From Opitutales bacterium UBA5694 (GTDB taxonomy: Bacteria; Verrucomicrobiota; Verrucomicrobiia; Opitutales; Opitutaceae), in contig DIHO01000018.1 in NCBI GenBank assembly GCA_002420185.1, forward strand, positions 72,047 to 136,046: DNA of 64,000 nucleotides. Direction: 5' to 3'. The notes under the pieces were generated by a model. It saw nothing but the letters and a program-made list of their open reading frames with translations. It ran no database searches and was not told the DNA's origin. Position 1 is the stretch's first letter. Every line of letters starts with the position of its first letter. A program made the translations under genes and the position numbers. Positions 18,222 to 27,229 of this stretch are shown here, one piece after another.

Positions 18222-20210
18222 CTACTTCAGCGACATGAGGAATTCCACATTCGACTTGGTCGCCTTCAACCGCTTGATGAGCATCTCCATCGCCTCCACG
18301 CCAGGCACTCCCTGCATAACGCGACGGAGACCATATACCTTTTCCAATTCCTGCGGATGATAAAGGAGCTCCTCCTTCCGGGTTCCGCTTCGCTCAAAAT
18401 TGATCGCGGGGAAAACACGCTTATTGATGAGATCGCGGTCAAGATGTATTTCCATATTACCCGTACCTTTGAATTCCTCGAAAACGACTTCATCCATTTT
18501 ACTTCCGGTATCCACAAGGGCGGTACCCATTATCGTCAAACTACCCCCTTCCTCAATATTGCGAGCCGAGCCAAAAAATCGTTTCGGCTTTTGCAGCGCA
18601 GTTGCCTCGATACCACCACTCATGATTTTACCGCTATTACTGGCGAGAGCGTTATAGGCACGAGCCAGACGTGTAATCGAATCAAGTAAGATCACAACAT
18701 CCTTGCCCACTTCCACCATTCGTCTTGACTTTTCAACTACCATTTCTGCCGCATGGACATGGCTTGATGGTGTCTCGTCAAAAGTTGAGCTGACCACTTC
18801 ACCCTTCACTTTACGACGAAAGTCCGTTACTTCCTCGGGGCGCTCATCAATGAGCAATACGATCAAATGGGCGTTCGGGTAATTTTCCTGCACGGAATGG
18901 GCGAGCCCCTGAAGCAATATTGTTTTTCCAGTACGAGGAGGTGCAACGATTAAACCCCTTTGCCCTAAGCCAATCGGAGTAAGGATGTCAAAGGCTCGCA
19001 TGGAGACGTCTTTCTTGCTATTACTTGGTAGCGGAGTTTCTAATACAAAACGCTCCGTAGGGTAATAGGGGATTAGGTCTTCGAAAGGGGATACCTTATC
19101 GATAGACTCGGGATCTTCGCCCATCACGGATACGATCTTAATTGAAGCAGGACAACGCTCTCCTTCCTGAGGAGCGGTTGCGATCACCTCGATTTCATGA
19201 CCCCTTTTCAAACTGTAGTGGTTGATCAAGGATGCTGGAACATAAACACTTTCCGGTTTAAGCTGATAATTGCTAGCAGCATGCACAACAAATCCATATC
19301 CTTCGTCGGAGACATCTAGGAAACCGGCGTCTTTGAATTGTAGCTTCTTCTCCGCTGCCAGTTTAAAAATCTCCTCAATGATCTGCTTTCGGCTTGGTTT
19401 CTCTTCAAAGACCACTCCTATCGATTCCGCACCCAAGCGACCTTGATCGATTGAAAGTTCGTACAACTCTGAGAGATCAACCGGATCCTCGATTTCACCC
19501 AACTCGTCCAGAATCGCTTTTACGTCCTCAAACTTCTTGTATCGAGCGGCGTCTGGCAGCACTCCGCCCACGTGGTCGGTTTCTATTGGAGGCAAAGGCT
19601 GCTTCCAACCTCCTCCACCTTTCCTTTCTTGCTGATTTTGACGATGCCCACCTTTTTGGTTTTTAGATCGATTTTTCTGATTGGGATGCTGACCTTGCTT
19701 ATTTTGGTGTCGATTTCCGCCTTGGTTTTTGTGGCGGTGCTGTTGATTCCTTTTTTTTGGGTGTTTTTCAAGATCCTGATTGCCGGAGCCCTTATCGTCT
19801 CTGTCACTGCCCGAATCGGAATTAGAGAATTTTTCTGGCGCATCGCGACCTCCCTTGTCCTCTAGCTCATCGCGAACCGCTTCGATCTTATCGACATCGT
19901 CAAAATGCGAGCCCCTACCCCTAAAATCTACGGGGCTGAATTCAGAGCTTTCCTCTGTCGGTGGCTCGAATTCCTTTTTCAGTTCCGCATATGGCTCATT
20001 ATCTAAACCTGCGTTCGCCCCCTTTTCCTTGGGGATTTTCTTGGCGACCTTCTTGGCCGTTTTGCGAGCCACCTTACGGGCTACTTTCTTCGGTGGCTTG
20101 GGACTATCGCCCAAATCCGATTCAGCAGGAGCGTTTGATTCGTTCGTATCTTCAGATTCGCTAGACATAAGAGGATTGGTATAACCTTCGTTTGGAGGAT
20201 CGTGCAACAT
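18222..20210 (-). CDS. rho: Transcription termination factor Rho with long disordered N-terminal extension
   Basis: This is 662 residues from the ATG at 20210; an ATG at 20168 (residue 15) is equally plausible. The conserved Rho core starts near residue 225, with the RNA-binding cold-shock-like part at 290-365, Walker A PPRTGKTILLQ (about 424-434), Walker B VVILLDSITRLARAYN and GSARNIEEGGSLTI. E. coli Rho is 419 residues, so about 220 are extra. They comprise a Lys/Ala repeat (VARKVARKTAKKVAKK, about 43-58), an acidic part, and a Gln/Asn/His/Lys/Gly-rich stretch (about 150-202). Rho is a hexameric RNA helicase that ends transcription. Low-complexity Rho insertions are known in other phyla. 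It is followed upstream by coaE on the same strand, as in many bacteria. Confidence 0.97.
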   Translation of the reverse strand: MLHDPPNEGYTNPLMSSESEDTNESNAPAESDLGDSPKPPKKVARKVARKTAKKVAKKIPKEKGANAGLDNEPYAELKKEFEPPTEESSEFSPVDFRGRGSHFDDVDKIEAVRDELEDKGGRDAPEKFSNSDSGSDRDDKGSGNQDLEKHPKKRNQQHRHKNQGGNRHQNKQGQHPNQKNRSKNQKGGHRQNQQERKGGGGWKQPLPPIETDHVGGVLPDAARYKKFEDVKAILDELGEIEDPVDLSELYELSIDQGRLGAESIGVVFEEKPSRKQIIEEIFKLAAEKKLQFKDAGFLDVSDEGYGFVVHAASNYQLKPESVYVPASLINHYSLKRGHEIEVIATAPQEGERCPASIKIVSVMGEDPESIDKVSPFEDLIPYYPTERFVLETPLPSNSKKDVSMRAFDILTPIGLGQRGLIVAPPRTGKTILLQGLAHSVQENYPNAHLIVLLIDERPEEVTDFRRKVKGEVVSSTFDETPSSHVHAAEMVVEKSRRMVEVGKDVVILLDSITRLARAYNALASNSGKIMSGGIEATALQKPKRFFGSARNIEEGGSLTIMGTALVDTGSKMDEVVFEEFKGTGNMEIHLDRDLINKRVFPAINFERSGTRKEELLYHPQELEKVYGLRRVMQGVPGVEAMEMLIKRLKATKSNVEFLMSLK

Positions 20211-20255
20211 CGGCTGACCGTTTCCAAAAAGATGGTCGATGGGTAGTATCGAAAA

Positions 20256-20828
20256 TTATATTCGCGTGAGAAGCGTTTTGATTTGGTCTTCCAGAAATTC
20301 GAGGGATCCCTCATTAAGCAGTACAAAATCGGCATTCTCCGCCTTTTGGGAGAGCGGCATTTGTCGGTTAATGCGTGCCAACGCCTGAACTCGGCCTATG
20401 CCTTTTTGCTCTAAACGTTCGACCTGCGTCTTAAGATCACTGAACACGCAAATGGTAAAATCAACCCTATTCTGCAGGTTTTTTTCGAAGAGCAAAGGGA
20501 TCTCCAAAATCCATTTTGCCTCTTGATCCGACGCGACTGCCACCTCCCAGGCCTCTTGAACCCTTGGGTGCATGATATCCTCGAGAGCTTTGAGTTTCTC
20601 CACATCGTCAAACACAATCGATCCCAGCAACGAACGGTTCACCCCGCCATTGCTTGAAATCACTTTCGGCCCGAACACATCCATCACCTCCCGAATAGTC
20701 GCAGGATCGCTCTCCAGTAGATCATGCACAATCTGGTCACTGTCGAGACGCCTGAAGCCACGCTTTTCGAACATTCGACCCGCCGTGGACTTACCGCATC
20801 CCATTCCCCCTGTCAAAACGACAACCAT
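20256..20828 (-). CDS. coaE: Dephospho-CoA kinase
   Basis: This is 190 residues from the ATG at 20828; the open frame extends to 20936, but only this start places the P-loop at the N terminus as in the family. Motifs are LTGGMGCGKSTAGRMF (P-loop, residues 4-19), RLDSDQIVHDLL (the conserved DAD-like region that binds dephospho-CoA), HPRV near residue 96 and EIPLLFEKNL near residue 117. It phosphorylates the 3'-OH of dephospho-CoA, the last step of CoA synthesis. It lies 45 bases upstream of rho, probably the same transcript. Confidence 0.93.
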   Translation of the reverse strand: MVVVLTGGMGCGKSTAGRMFEKRGFRRLDSDQIVHDLLESDPATIREVMDVFGPKVISSNGGVNRSLLGSIVFDDVEKLKALEDIMHPRVQEAWEVAVASDQEAKWILEIPLLFEKNLQNRVDFTICVFSDLKTQVERLEQKGIGRVQALARINRQMPLSQKAENADFVLLNEGSLEFLEDQIKTLLTRI

Positions 20829-21018
20829 AGGGACTAGGATGACCAATTCAGCCGGTTGGACAACAACGATTATATGCTTCTTTCTTAAAAGCAAAACCGC
20901 CACTGAAACTCGAAGAACGGATCTAAATTCCAACATCCAGAATCCCTCTTATCTTTCCAATTCGTTAGTGACTGAATCGACTTTTGACCAACTATTACCG
21001 CATTTTACCCTCACTCCA

Positions 21019-22551
21019 ACGCTAGCTAACGTTAAAGTGCCGCTTTGCAGGGCATCGAAGCCATCACCGTTCTCGTATAAGTCAACTCTGGCGGAAGCGG
21101 AGATCCACGTCTGATAATGGTCGGTCTACCTGACACCGGGGTGAAGGAGTGTGGTTACCGCGTTTTCTCCACCTTGGCAAACTCAGGATTTTGTATACCC
21201 CGATCCCGAACCAACATCAACCTCGCTCGCAGCGACCTGAAAAAAGAAAGTCCCATAAACGACCTCCCAATCGCGTTGGGAATCCTGGAGTCTACTGGTC
21301 AGGTGAAAACCATTGAACGCTTCTAGAAGTTTAGATCGACTGCGAGCCAAGCCTATCCGGTGCAGTTAGAGCAATAGGAGGAGGATTGGCATTCACGATA
21401 CAGACCGGGCAAGGAAACAGCACGATGTCAATCTTCCAGTAAAATCTGCCCATAAGGCTGCTTTGGAAAGAGGTTTCGAAGTTTACGGCGTGGAGACCTT
21501 GGAACAGGCCAAACGTTTTCTTGAAGGGGAGCTTCAACTAACCCATTTGACCATTCGAGTCTGTTGGAACTGAAGGCCTAACCAACTGGTCTTGATTTCC
21601 TTGATGTAAAAAAACATGAGCTGACCTCTAGAACAGTGTAGATTTCTATTGTTGGAGGACACGAATTTTATTTGTCAGCACACATTGCTCGGTTAAGTCG
21701 ATGATCGCTAAACGAATTTCCACCATCATGCCAGATCCCACCCTCGAGGAACACCTGGAAATCCTGCAAATCCAGTCTTCCTCGGCGGCGACCAAACGGT
21801 GGGAAACTTTGGAGAAGAAGCGACCCTTCCGATCACCTCACCATACCATTGCCAATGTCGGCCTGCTGGGTAGCACTGCAATCCCTGGACCCTGGAAAAC
21901 TCACTCGCCCACAACGGCGTACTATTTATGGACGAGCTACTTGAATTCAGGTGCCCGTCCCTAGAGGTGATGCGAAAACCCTTTGTAGACGGGCAAATGA
22001 CCATTTCCCGATCTGCTGGCAAGGTCACCCTGCCCTACAATTTCATGCTAGTCCCCGCCATGAAACCTTCTCCCTGTGGCTACCTAGGTTCCCGCCAAGG
22101 AGATTGTTCTTGCTCCCCAATTCAAGTGCAGCACTACCACAGCCTCATCAGCGGCCCTTTGCTTGACCGGATCGACATTCATATTGAGGAACCTACTCTC
22201 AGTATCAAAGAATTGATGACATCCGATAAAGGCGAAAGTTCAGAAGACATGAGATAGCGAATCTCTGCCGCTTACGAAATACAGCAGAGACGGTTTCAAC
22301 ACACCGACTACGTCACCAATTCCAGCACATTGGAATCCACCATCGAAACCCATTGCTCCATCACGCCTCAGATGGGATCCATCCTGCAAATTGAAATGTA
22401 GACACTAAACATCTCAGCCCGTGCTTATAATCGCGTCCTGAAAGTAAACCGAACCATCGGAAACCTAACGGAATCCAATGCCATACAGCTCAACCGCCTG
22501 ACCAAGGCCATCCAGTACCGTGGTCTAGATCGCACAACGCGAGCGTGGTAA
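21019..22551 (+). pseudogene. comM: Decayed Mg-chelatase-like ATPase ComM (YifB)
   Basis: Segments of ComM appear in order on the plus strand but in different frames and with stops. These are SAALQGIEAITVLV then TAA (21078-21080), MVGLPDTGVKECGYRV, NLARSDLKKESPINDLPIAL, LPVKSAHKAALERGFEVYGV, KSMIAKRISTIMPDPTLEE (the remains of the P-loop helix), RSPHHTIANVGLLG, MDELLEFRCPSLEVMR, TISRSAGKVTLPYNFMLV, GPLLDRIDIHIE, and the C-terminal NRLTKAIQYRGLDR. The start codon region reads ACG CTA GCT, suggesting a mutated ATG, followed by a one-base loss. The Gly-rich P-loop is gone. ComM is a helicase that promotes branch migration in natural transformation. The length is close to full, so decay is by point mutation and small indels. 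Confidence 0.9.
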
Positions 22552-22583
22552 ACCGCAGAAAACAGGCACCCTCTGACGGCAAT

Positions 22584-23000
22584 CTAACGAAATATCTCGC
22601 CATCTACAAAGAATCGTTTCAGTTCAGCTTCGGCCGTTTCTGGACCGTCGGAGGCGTGGACCACGTTGCGCATCATATCAGTGCCAAAATCGCCGCGGAT
22701 TGTTCCTTTCGGAGCCTTTGAAAAATCGGTGGGGCCAAGCAAATCGCGAACGCGGTGGATTACGTTTTCACCCTGCAGAGCCATCATGATCACTGGACGC
22801 GAGGTCATGAATTCCTCGATCGCCGGAAAAAAAGGCAAGTCCGCCACATGGGCATAATGCTCACGAAGGATGGAGGACTCTAATTGTACCATTTTAGTGG
22901 CGACAATTGAAAAGCCCTCGCTTTCAAAACGTTGCAGTACCTCGCCAGCAAGACCTTTTTCCATGCAATCCGGCTTGAGAATAATGAAGGTTTTTTCCAT
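22584..23000 (-). CDS. ndk: Nucleoside diphosphate kinase
   Basis: This is 138 residues, normal length. It starts EKTFIILKPDCMEKGLAGE, and the active-site His is H115 in NVVHASDGPETAEAE. The PVIMMALQGENVI stretch is also typical. It transfers the gamma phosphate between nucleoside triphosphates and diphosphates through the phospho-His. It follows fabF on the same strand by about 58 bases and may be in that transcript. It faces the comM remnant tail to tail. Confidence 0.96.
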   Translation of the reverse strand: MEKTFIILKPDCMEKGLAGEVLQRFESEGFSIVATKMVQLESSILREHYAHVADLPFFPAIEEFMTSRPVIMMALQGENVIHRVRDLLGPTDFSKAPKGTIRGDFGTDMMRNVVHASDGPETAEAELKRFFVDGEIFR

Positions 23001-23058
23001 CTAATTGTGCTCGTTGATTATAAGATTCTAATTCGCTTTTTTCGGCCAACGATGATTT

Positions 23059-24309
23059 TTAAAAAGTTTTAAAAACTAGCGAAGCATTTTGACCCCCGAA
23101 TCCCAGGCTATTGCTCATAGCGACAGAGATTTTTGCTTCCCGCGCTTCGTTAGGCACGTAGTCTAGATCGCAATCAGGATCTGGCTCCTGATAATTAATC
23201 GTCGGTGCCAGGATTCCCGTCTCCAACATCCGGACACATGCCACGCTCTCTACTCCACCTGCCGCACCTAGTAAATGACCGGTCATGGACTTGGTAGAAC
23301 TCATGGGAACGTTCTTCACGTGCTCGCCAAGGAGAGTTTTGACCGCCATCGTCTCGAACCTGTCATTGTATGGAGTGGACGTTCCATGAGCATTGATATA
23401 ATCAATGTCGGAAGTATTCAACTGCGCGGAATGCAATGCTCGCTTCATGGCTCCAATAAGACCCTTTCCCTCTGGATGCGGTGCCGTGATATGATTCGCA
23501 TCGCAAGAAGCTCCGTACCCTACGAGCTCACAGTGAATTTTCGCACCCCGCTTTCTGGCGTGCTCCAGCGTTTCCAAAACAAGAACGCCAGCCCCTTCTC
23601 CCATAACAAATCCATCCCGATTCAAGTCGAAGGGACGGCTTGCGTGCTTGGGATCGTCATTGTTTGTTGACATCGCTTTCATTGAGCAAAATCCCGCGTA
23701 GCTCAGGGAGGTGATTGTGGCTTCGCTACCACCGGCAATCATTACATCCGCTTCGCCCAGACGAAGCGTCTTCAGAGATTCCCCAATCGAATGGGCACCC
23801 GTAGCACAAGCACTGACAATGGAAAAGTTTGGCCCCATCGCCCCCAGCTCGATTCCTATGACTCCTGAAGCCATATTGGAAATCAAAGCGGGAATCATGA
23901 AAGGAGATACTTTACGGGGACCTCCCTCGATCAGCTTGATGCAATTCTTTTCGATGGTATCCATCCCTCCAATGCCTGACCCTATAAATACACCCACTCG
24001 ATCCGGGTCCTCCTGATCCATGTTCAAGCCTGCATCCGCTAAGGCTTGCTTTGTGGCGGCAAAAGCAAAATGGACAAACCGGTCATTGCGGTGTGCCTCT
24101 TTCCGGTCCATGTAGTTACTCGCGTCGAAATCCTTGATTTCTCCACCAATCTTACAAGTGAACTTTTCAGTGTCGAAAGCCTCAACTCTGCTGATGCCAT
24201 TCCTGCCTTCTACGAGGCCCTGAAAAAAGGAATCAACCCCCAGTCCAAGCGGAGTGATTGCTCCTAGACCGGTTACAACTACACGTTGCCTGTCCGCCAG
24301 CTCAGTCAT
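23059..24309 (-). CDS. fabF: 3-oxoacyl-ACP synthase II
   Basis: This is 416 residues. The catalytic triad Cys-His-His is visible: C168 in SIVSACATGAHS, then NAHGTSTPYND (about residue 308) and STKSMTGHLLGAAG (about residue 345). The N terminus RVVVTGLGAITPLG is characteristic of KAS II. It elongates acyl-ACP with malonyl-ACP in fatty acid synthesis. The order fabG-acpP-fabF on the minus strand is the widespread fatty acid operon. The gap to acpP is about 70 bases and contains two small hairpins. Confidence 0.97.
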   Translation of the reverse strand: MTELADRQRVVVTGLGAITPLGLGVDSFFQGLVEGRNGISRVEAFDTEKFTCKIGGEIKDFDASNYMDRKEAHRNDRFVHFAFAATKQALADAGLNMDQEDPDRVGVFIGSGIGGMDTIEKNCIKLIEGGPRKVSPFMIPALISNMASGVIGIELGAMGPNFSIVSACATGAHSIGESLKTLRLGEADVMIAGGSEATITSLSYAGFCSMKAMSTNNDDPKHASRPFDLNRDGFVMGEGAGVLVLETLEHARKRGAKIHCELVGYGASCDANHITAPHPEGKGLIGAMKRALHSAQLNTSDIDYINAHGTSTPYNDRFETMAVKTLLGEHVKNVPMSSTKSMTGHLLGAAGGVESVACVRMLETGILAPTINYQEPDPDCDLDYVPNEAREAKISVAMSNSLGFGGQNASLVFKTF

Positions 24310-24351
24310 AAATACGTCTCGCGAGTTTTAAGCACCAGAAAGGGCATTCCG

Positions 24352-24393
24352 GCACCAGATTTGGTGTGGGAAAGCGGGTTAAGATCCCGCTTT
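24352..24393 (-). promoter_or_regulatory. Paired hairpins at the acpP stop / acpP-fabF gap
   Basis: An 8-base inverted repeat (AAAGCGGG 24371-24378 and CCCGCTTT 24386-24393) spans the acpP stop codon. Next to it, toward fabF, lies CACCA GATT TGGTG (24352-24365). No T-tract follows on the minus strand, so neither is a standard intrinsic terminator. They may stabilise the very abundant acpP message or attenuate read-through to fabF. The repeats are seen; the function is inferred. Confidence 0.4.
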
Positions 24394-24639
24394 CTCTTTA
24401 ATGTATGAAGTAACGTCACCGACCGTCTGCAGCTTTTCCGCGTCAGACTCCGGGATTTCACCTTGGATCTCATCTTTGAACTCTTCTTCAAATGCCATGA
24501 TCAACTCAACGGTGTCGAGTGAATCGGCTCCAAGATCGTCGAGGAAGGAGGCTTCCGGCGTGATCTGCTCTTCGTTAACGTTGAGCTGGTTTACGATGAT
24601 TTCTGAGACTCTTTGTTCGATGCTTTTTTCGTCAGCCAT
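24379..24639 (-). CDS. acpP: Acyl carrier protein
   Basis: This is 86 residues, acidic. The phosphopantetheine attachment Ser is S40 in DDLGADSLDTVELIM, the canonical DSL box. The EEQITPEASF helix I-II region and the C-terminal AEKLQTVGDVTSYI are standard. It carries the growing acyl chain in fatty acid synthesis. It lies between fabG (about 39 bases upstream) and fabF. Confidence 0.97.
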   Translation of the reverse strand: MADEKSIEQRVSEIIVNQLNVNEEQITPEASFLDDLGADSLDTVELIMAFEEEFKDEIQGEIPESDAEKLQTVGDVTSYIKEKAGS

Positions 24640-24678
24640 TTTCTAGACAGATTAGTTATAAACTCAACTTAGGTGCCA

Positions 24679-25425
24679 TCACATCGCCATGCCGCCGTCA
24701 ACGGTAAAAACTTGGCCTGTGATATAATTTGCTTCCTCAGAAGCCAAGTAGGCTACCATATTCGCAACATCACTGTCCTCCCCCATCCTTTTGAGTGGGA
24801 TCATGGGGAGCACCAAATCAAGGGCTGCATCGGCCATTTTAGATGTCATATCGGTCTTAATGAACCCGGGAGCGACACAATTTACCGTAATTTTTCGGGA
24901 CGCTAATTCTTTGGCTAGGCTCTTTGTGAAACCGATCATACCGGCTTTAGACGCTGCGTAGTTAGTTTGGCCAGCATTGCCCATGACTCCGGATACCGAC
25001 GAAATATTGATGACTCTGCCCCAGCGTTTTCGCGTCATTGGGCGGGCAAGCCCTTTGACCCAGTAAAAGCAGCTGTTTAAATTCGTGTTGATTACGCTCG
25101 TCCAGTCGTCTTCCGACATGCGGAAAAGCAGGTTGTCCTTGGTGATGCCTGCATTGTTAACAAGAATATCAATATTCTCGTATGCAGTCAGCAACTCTTC
25201 ACTCGCCGCCGCAACCGCGGCCGAATTCGACACATCAACCGCCTTTGCGATCGCTTTTCCACCAATATCGTTGATCGCTTGCGCCGCTTCACCACAGGAC
25301 GATTCCGAATAGGAAACGCAAATTACGGTAACGCCCGCTCTCCCAAGCTCCTCTGCAATCGCACGACCGATCCCCCGACCGGCACCGGTTACCAATGCCA
25401 CTTTGTTTTTAAATGTAAGACTCAT
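24679..25425 (-). CDS. fabG: 3-oxoacyl-ACP reductase
   Basis: This is a 248-residue short-chain dehydrogenase. The NADPH-binding TGAGRGIGRAIA lies at residues 13-24, NNAG near residue 90, the catalytic Ser in ISSVSGVMGNAGQTNY, and the YAASKAG Tyr-Lys pair. The C terminus YITGQVFTVDGGMAM is the FabG signature. It reduces 3-oxoacyl-ACP in each elongation round. It is the first gene of the fabG-acpP-fabF-ndk group and is divergent from rluB with a 268-base gap that must hold both promoters. Confidence 0.96.
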   Translation of the reverse strand: MSLTFKNKVALVTGAGRGIGRAIAEELGRAGVTVICVSYSESSCGEAAQAINDIGGKAIAKAVDVSNSAAVAAASEELLTAYENIDILVNNAGITKDNLLFRMSEDDWTSVINTNLNSCFYWVKGLARPMTRKRWGRVINISSVSGVMGNAGQTNYAASKAGMIGFTKSLAKELASRKITVNCVAPGFIKTDMTSKMADAALDLVLPMIPLKRMGEDSDVANMVAYLASEEANYITGQVFTVDGGMAM

Positions 25426-25693
25426 AATTTCCTGACGCGAATACGCTCCAAAGCGTTAAATAACTGCTAAGTAAAACCAAAGCAAACAGTCCAAAGTTCT
25501 AGAAGCCCTGAGGCAATGTTAGATTTCAGCGAAAAACGCCCGTTAACCCTGCTTCCGCTTGCCCTCATAGACCGGGACCATCTTTATTTCATCAAAATTT
25601 GCAAGCAACTCTGTCAATGAAATTAACGCGTCTTAAAGCAAGGAAAACCATTACATTTTAGCTCCTAACTCGGGGAACCGTGCAATTCCAAAA

Positions 25694-26446
25694 ATGGCAA
25701 CTAAAACTAACTCGCTGCGACTTCAAAAATATCTGGCTGACATGGGCGTCTGCTCGCGCCGAGCAGCGGAAGTGCTCATCCGTGATGGATCGATAATGGT
25801 CAATGGCAAGATCGCCCAGATTGGCGATAAAATTGAACCTGGTATCGACGAAGTCATTTACGAGGGGCAGCGGATTCGGCATCGCAAACAAGGTCAGGTT
25901 GTATTCGCTTTGAACAAGCCCAAAGGGTTCATTTGCAGCAACGACGATCCACACTACGACCGAACTGTTTTCGATCTAATCCCCAAGGACTATCAAAGCC
26001 TTCGACTTTTCTGTGCAGGAAGGCTCGACAAGGAAAGCGAAGGACTCGTCATTCTGACCAATGACGGAGATTTGGCAAACCGACTGATGCATCCGTCGAA
26101 TCTCGTCGTGAAACGCTACCAGGTATCTCTAAAACAACCATTCCCAAAAAAAAACATTCCTAAACTCATCAATGGCATAAAATACGAAGGGGAGAGAATG
26201 AAAGTGGAGAGTGCCGCCCTTCTTGGAAACCAGTGCAACGATGCCTCAAAAGAAGTCGATGTCCAAATGCACCACGGAAAGAAAAGGGAAATACGCAACC
26301 TGTTCATAGTTCTTGGATACGATGTTAAGCGACTGAAAAGATACCAAATCGGAACCTTCAGCATCAAAGGAATGCCTAAAGGCGTCGGAATAATTCTACA
26401 AAAAAACGAGATTCAGAAACTATTCAAACACGAGAATACCTTATGA
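25694..26446 (+). CDS. rluB: 23S/16S rRNA pseudouridine synthase, RluB/RsuA family
   Basis: This is 250 residues. The N-terminal S4 RNA-binding domain (about 8-60: LQKYLADMGVCSRRAAEVLI, then MVNGKIAQIGDKI) is followed by the synthase domain with the catalytic Asp in GRLDKESEGLVILTNDG (about residue 119) and KRYQV. HHGKKREIRNLF is the conserved KREIRRM-like box. RluB modifies U2605 of 23S rRNA in E. coli; RsuA and RluE/F share the fold, so the exact target is uncertain. Its TGA overlaps the next ATG by 4 bases. Confidence 0.9.
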   Translation: MATKTNSLRLQKYLADMGVCSRRAAEVLIRDGSIMVNGKIAQIGDKIEPGIDEVIYEGQRIRHRKQGQVVFALNKPKGFICSNDDPHYDRTVFDLIPKDYQSLRLFCAGRLDKESEGLVILTNDGDLANRLMHPSNLVVKRYQVSLKQPFPKKNIPKLINGIKYEGERMKVESAALLGNQCNDASKEVDVQMHHGKKREIRNLFIVLGYDVKRLKRYQIGTFSIKGMPKGVGIILQKNEIQKLFKHENTL

Positions 26447-27189
26447 GAGCTGTCATAATCCTACCTACATTGTTGCTACTAGCGACCCTTTCTGGGGGCG
26501 TCTCCGCATTAGCCCAAGAGTCAATCAACGTTCGGATTCACCCTGACCCTAACTCCACTCTAATCGGAAAACTCTCTTCCCTTTCGCTCGCTGTGACCGC
26601 AGATTGGCCAAAGAATACCAAGCCTGTATCTGGTTGGAGACCCATTCACTACAGAGGCGATTTTCTTGTGTATTTAGATAGCCAAGACATAGGAAAGAAC
26701 TTCCTTCCAATTCCTGGCTCTCGCTACTTGATAAGCCCAAGATCCGATGCTGATATCCTCACGATCGCAACCGACCTAGACAAGGCGGAGATTATCTCTA
26801 TCGACCCGCGGTTCTTCCATATTAACCTTGAAACTATCGTACTCGGTTACATTCGTGACTACTCAGCCCCGCCCACACCAAAGACTAAGCCGAACGCGGT
26901 AAGAACTGAAGTGCCCAAGCAGCCCAAAAGCGTTATCGACTCTGGTCAATCCTTCGAAGGCATACTTGTCTCTGCTAGCTATCTCGAGTCAACTCGATCG
27001 GGATACAAATTCAAGTTGATCAACAGTGACAACGAAACAATTGCCTACGTCGATCACTCGAAGCTTTCTGATACGGAGCCGTTAACCAATTTCGTAAATA
27101 CACGATTGACGGCTTGGGGGACGATCGATGACAACACTAACGAAAATTCCATCGTACTTCGTATCAAGATGTTGAGAAAGAAAAACTAA
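26443..27189 (+). CDS. Secreted protein with SH3-like N-terminal part, function unknown
   Basis: This is 248 residues. A signal peptide of about 25 residues (LPTLLLLATLSGGVSALAQ) is clear. The first mature domain (about 28-135) includes VRIHPDPNSTLIGKLSSL and a PVSGWRPIHYRGDF strand, reminiscent of a bacterial SH3-type fold. A Pro/Lys linker (about 145-165) leads to a second beta-rich domain (about 172-245), possibly OB-like. No catalytic motif is visible. It is translationally coupled to rluB by a 4-base overlap, a pairing that probably reflects operon structure rather than a shared pathway. The domain readings are impressions from sequence, not established. Confidence 0.75.
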   Translation: MRAVIILPTLLLLATLSGGVSALAQESINVRIHPDPNSTLIGKLSSLSLAVTADWPKNTKPVSGWRPIHYRGDFLVYLDSQDIGKNFLPIPGSRYLISPRSDADILTIATDLDKAEIISIDPRFFHINLETIVLGYIRDYSAPPTPKTKPNAVRTEVPKQPKSVIDSGQSFEGILVSASYLESTRSGYKFKLINSDNETIAYVDHSKLSDTEPLTNFVNTRLTAWGTIDDNTNENSIVLRIKMLRKKN

Positions 27190-27229
27190 CCATTTCGCAC
27201 TCATAATTGGTAAATTCGCTTACATCTAA

